Assembly: GCF_003318165.1 (NCBI RefSeq)
Contig: NZ_QOCB01000034.1
Coordinates: forward strand, 1-46,351
Length of the DNA: 46,351 bases
DNA from: Psychromonas sp. B3M02
GTDB taxonomy: Bacteria; Pseudomonadota; Gammaproteobacteria; Enterobacterales; Psychromonadaceae
Direction: 5' to 3'
The position numbers were made by a program, and so were the translations under genes. Position 1 is the stretch's first letter; every line of letters begins with the position of its first letter. Under the pieces are notes generated by a model. It made no database searches. It worked only from the letters and a program-made list of their open reading frames with translations, and was not told the DNA's origin. Below are positions 45,262-46,351 of this stretch, piece by piece.

Positions 45262-46351
45262 ATGGCAGAAATTATCAGTGCAGAAGAAACATTTGAAAGA
45301 TATCCAATAATTCAACGTAAACCTTATGCAGATTATTTAACAACTTTTTTAACTCCTAAAGGGCCTGAAGGCTACGTACTTAATCTAAATTCGGAGTGGG
45401 GAGCAGGTAAAACTACCTTTTTAAAATGTTGGTACAATCAATTAAAACATAATCATCCTGTCATTTATTTTGACGCTTGGAAGTCTGATTTTAGCCATGA
45501 CCCAATGACTGCTCTCATCGATTGCTTTCATTCTCAACTTGCTAACCCTATATCTGACAACAATGCACTAATTAGAAATTTCTTTGAAAAAGGAACTCAT
45601 TTTGTAAAGAAATCTATCCCCTCATTAGCAATTGGGTATCTAAAACATAAGACAGGTATCCCTGACGATGAATCTCTAATTGAAGATATCTCTTCAACTT
45701 TTGGCATAAATATAGCTGAGAAAGAATGTGGAGATGCACTTAAAGAAGTATTAAAAACAGTTTTAGAACAACGTCAAAAAATGAATGGTATTAAAGATTT
45801 CAAAATTGCCTTAGAAGCTATAGCAGAAGCCTTTATTGACGTCAGCAAATCCGGTGATCATCCCAAAAAATACCCTGTTTATATTTTAATTGATGAACTA
45901 GACCGGTGTAGACCGAATTATTCAATAGAAGTAATAGAAAGCGTTAAACATTTTTTTAATACTAAAAACTTCGTATTTGTGATTGCAACAGATTCAGAGC
46001 AACTACAACATTCAATAAAGGCGGTTTATGGTAATGGATTTGATGCTAATCTTTATTTAAGTCGATTCTTTGACCTCTCTGTAACTTTACCTTCACCTGT
46101 ATTGAAAGAGTATATACGAGTTAATTTATCTGAATTGGATTACCCCAACTTTCCAATTCAAGACAATATACTGAATCATGAATATGTTGTATCCCTAATT
46201 GAAATGGTTTTGATTTACCATGGAATATCATCTCTTAGAGAAGTAAAAAAAATACTTTTAGCTCTCGATTCATATAAAATTACTACAACTAAAAGAATGA
46301 GTATTTTAAGTCTATTAATCTTAATAATATTAAAGAAATTACATCCTGAGT
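45262..46351 (+). CDS. KAP family P-loop NTPase, 3' end outside the window
   Basis: The first 363 codons of a KAP-family STAND-type NTPase. Walker A is SEWGAGKT (44-51). An FDAWKSDFSHDPMTALI stretch (70-86) follows, then Walker B YILIDELDRCRP (207-218) and the FVFVIATDSEQLQHSIKAVYG sensor region, with YLSRFFD after it. The transmembrane insert common in animal KAP proteins is absent, so the visible part is probably cytosolic. The ATG has only a weak GAGAAAA site. KAP NTPases are frequent in bacterial defence loci (for example QatA of the Qat system). Whether that applies here depends on the genes to the right. Confidence 0.85.
   Translation, partial: MAEIISAEETFERYPIIQRKPYADYLTTFLTPKGPEGYVLNLNSEWGAGKTTFLKCWYNQLKHNHPVIYFDAWKSDFSHDPMTALIDCFHSQLANPISDNNALIRNFFEKGTHFVKKSIPSLAIGYLKHKTGIPDDESLIEDISSTFGINIAEKECGDALKEVLKTVLEQRQKMNGIKDFKIALEAIAEAFIDVSKSGDHPKKYPVYILIDELDRCRPNYSIEVIESVKHFFNTKNFVFVIATDSEQLQHSIKAVYGNGFDANLYLSRFFDLSVTLPSPVLKEYIRVNLSELDYPNFPIQDNILNHEYVVSLIEMVLIYHGISSLREVKKILLALDSYKITTTKRMSILSLLILIILKKLHPE

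Overview
This 46 kb stretch is chromosomal DNA of an AT-rich marine gammaproteobacterium, most like Psychromonas or a near relative in the Alteromonadales/Vibrionales. The evidence is the protein sequences, a sodium-pumping oxaloacetate decarboxylase operon, and a gene order that, from memory, follows the Vibrio block alaS-lysC-csrA-oadGAB-gshA-luxS-(CNNM/CBS protein)-ypjD-ffh-rpsP-rimM-trmD-rplS. No rRNA genes, CRISPR array, prophage or intact insertion sequence is visible.

Region 1 (1-8.7 kb): tolC faces hldE; a small DUF454 membrane protein follows; then the ribosome-biogenesis operon rpsP-rimM-trmD-rplS (minus strand), ffh with its own terminator, and divergent ypjD. Region 2 (8.7-17.6 kb): a periplasmic endonuclease I with a problematic start codon, a CNNM/CBS membrane protein, then a pair apparently inserted in the conserved block: a FocA-type channel fused to a CBS-domain module, and a convergent LysR regulator. 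luxS, a lytic-transglycosylase-like lipoprotein, gshA and a YqaA-type membrane protein follow. Region 3 (17.7-27.7 kb): oadGAB; three identical tRNA-Arg(ACG) and one tRNA-Ser(GCU) behind a strong stable-RNA promoter; about 1 kb of 155-bp direct repeats split by a hairpin-rich element; then csrA, an aspartate kinase gene and alaS.

Region 4 (27.7-34.6 kb) is more rearranged. Two inverted copies of a MITE-like element flank rlmJ and ssb. Next to the second copy, a YHYH-domain gene and an ABC-permease gene have both lost their 5' ends at one shared junction, leaving an orphan two-domain ABC ATPase. Region 5 (33.5-41.7 kb) carries accessory metabolism: a YqhD-type aldehyde reductase divergent from a 2-Cys OhrR-type regulator and a glutathione S-transferase (an apparent peroxide/aldehyde-response module), a Tat-exported PhoD phosphatase, cytoplasmic asparaginase, a DTW-domain tRNA-modification enzyme, a LysE-family exporter and an aldo/keto reductase. 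Region 6 (41.7-46.35 kb): two outer-membrane proteins among copies of a second MITE-like repeat with terminal inverted repeats and a 4-bp target duplication, then the first 363 codons of a KAP-family P-loop NTPase that runs off the window. That NTPase family occurs in phage-defence systems such as Qat, so the right edge is the best place to look for an undescribed system.
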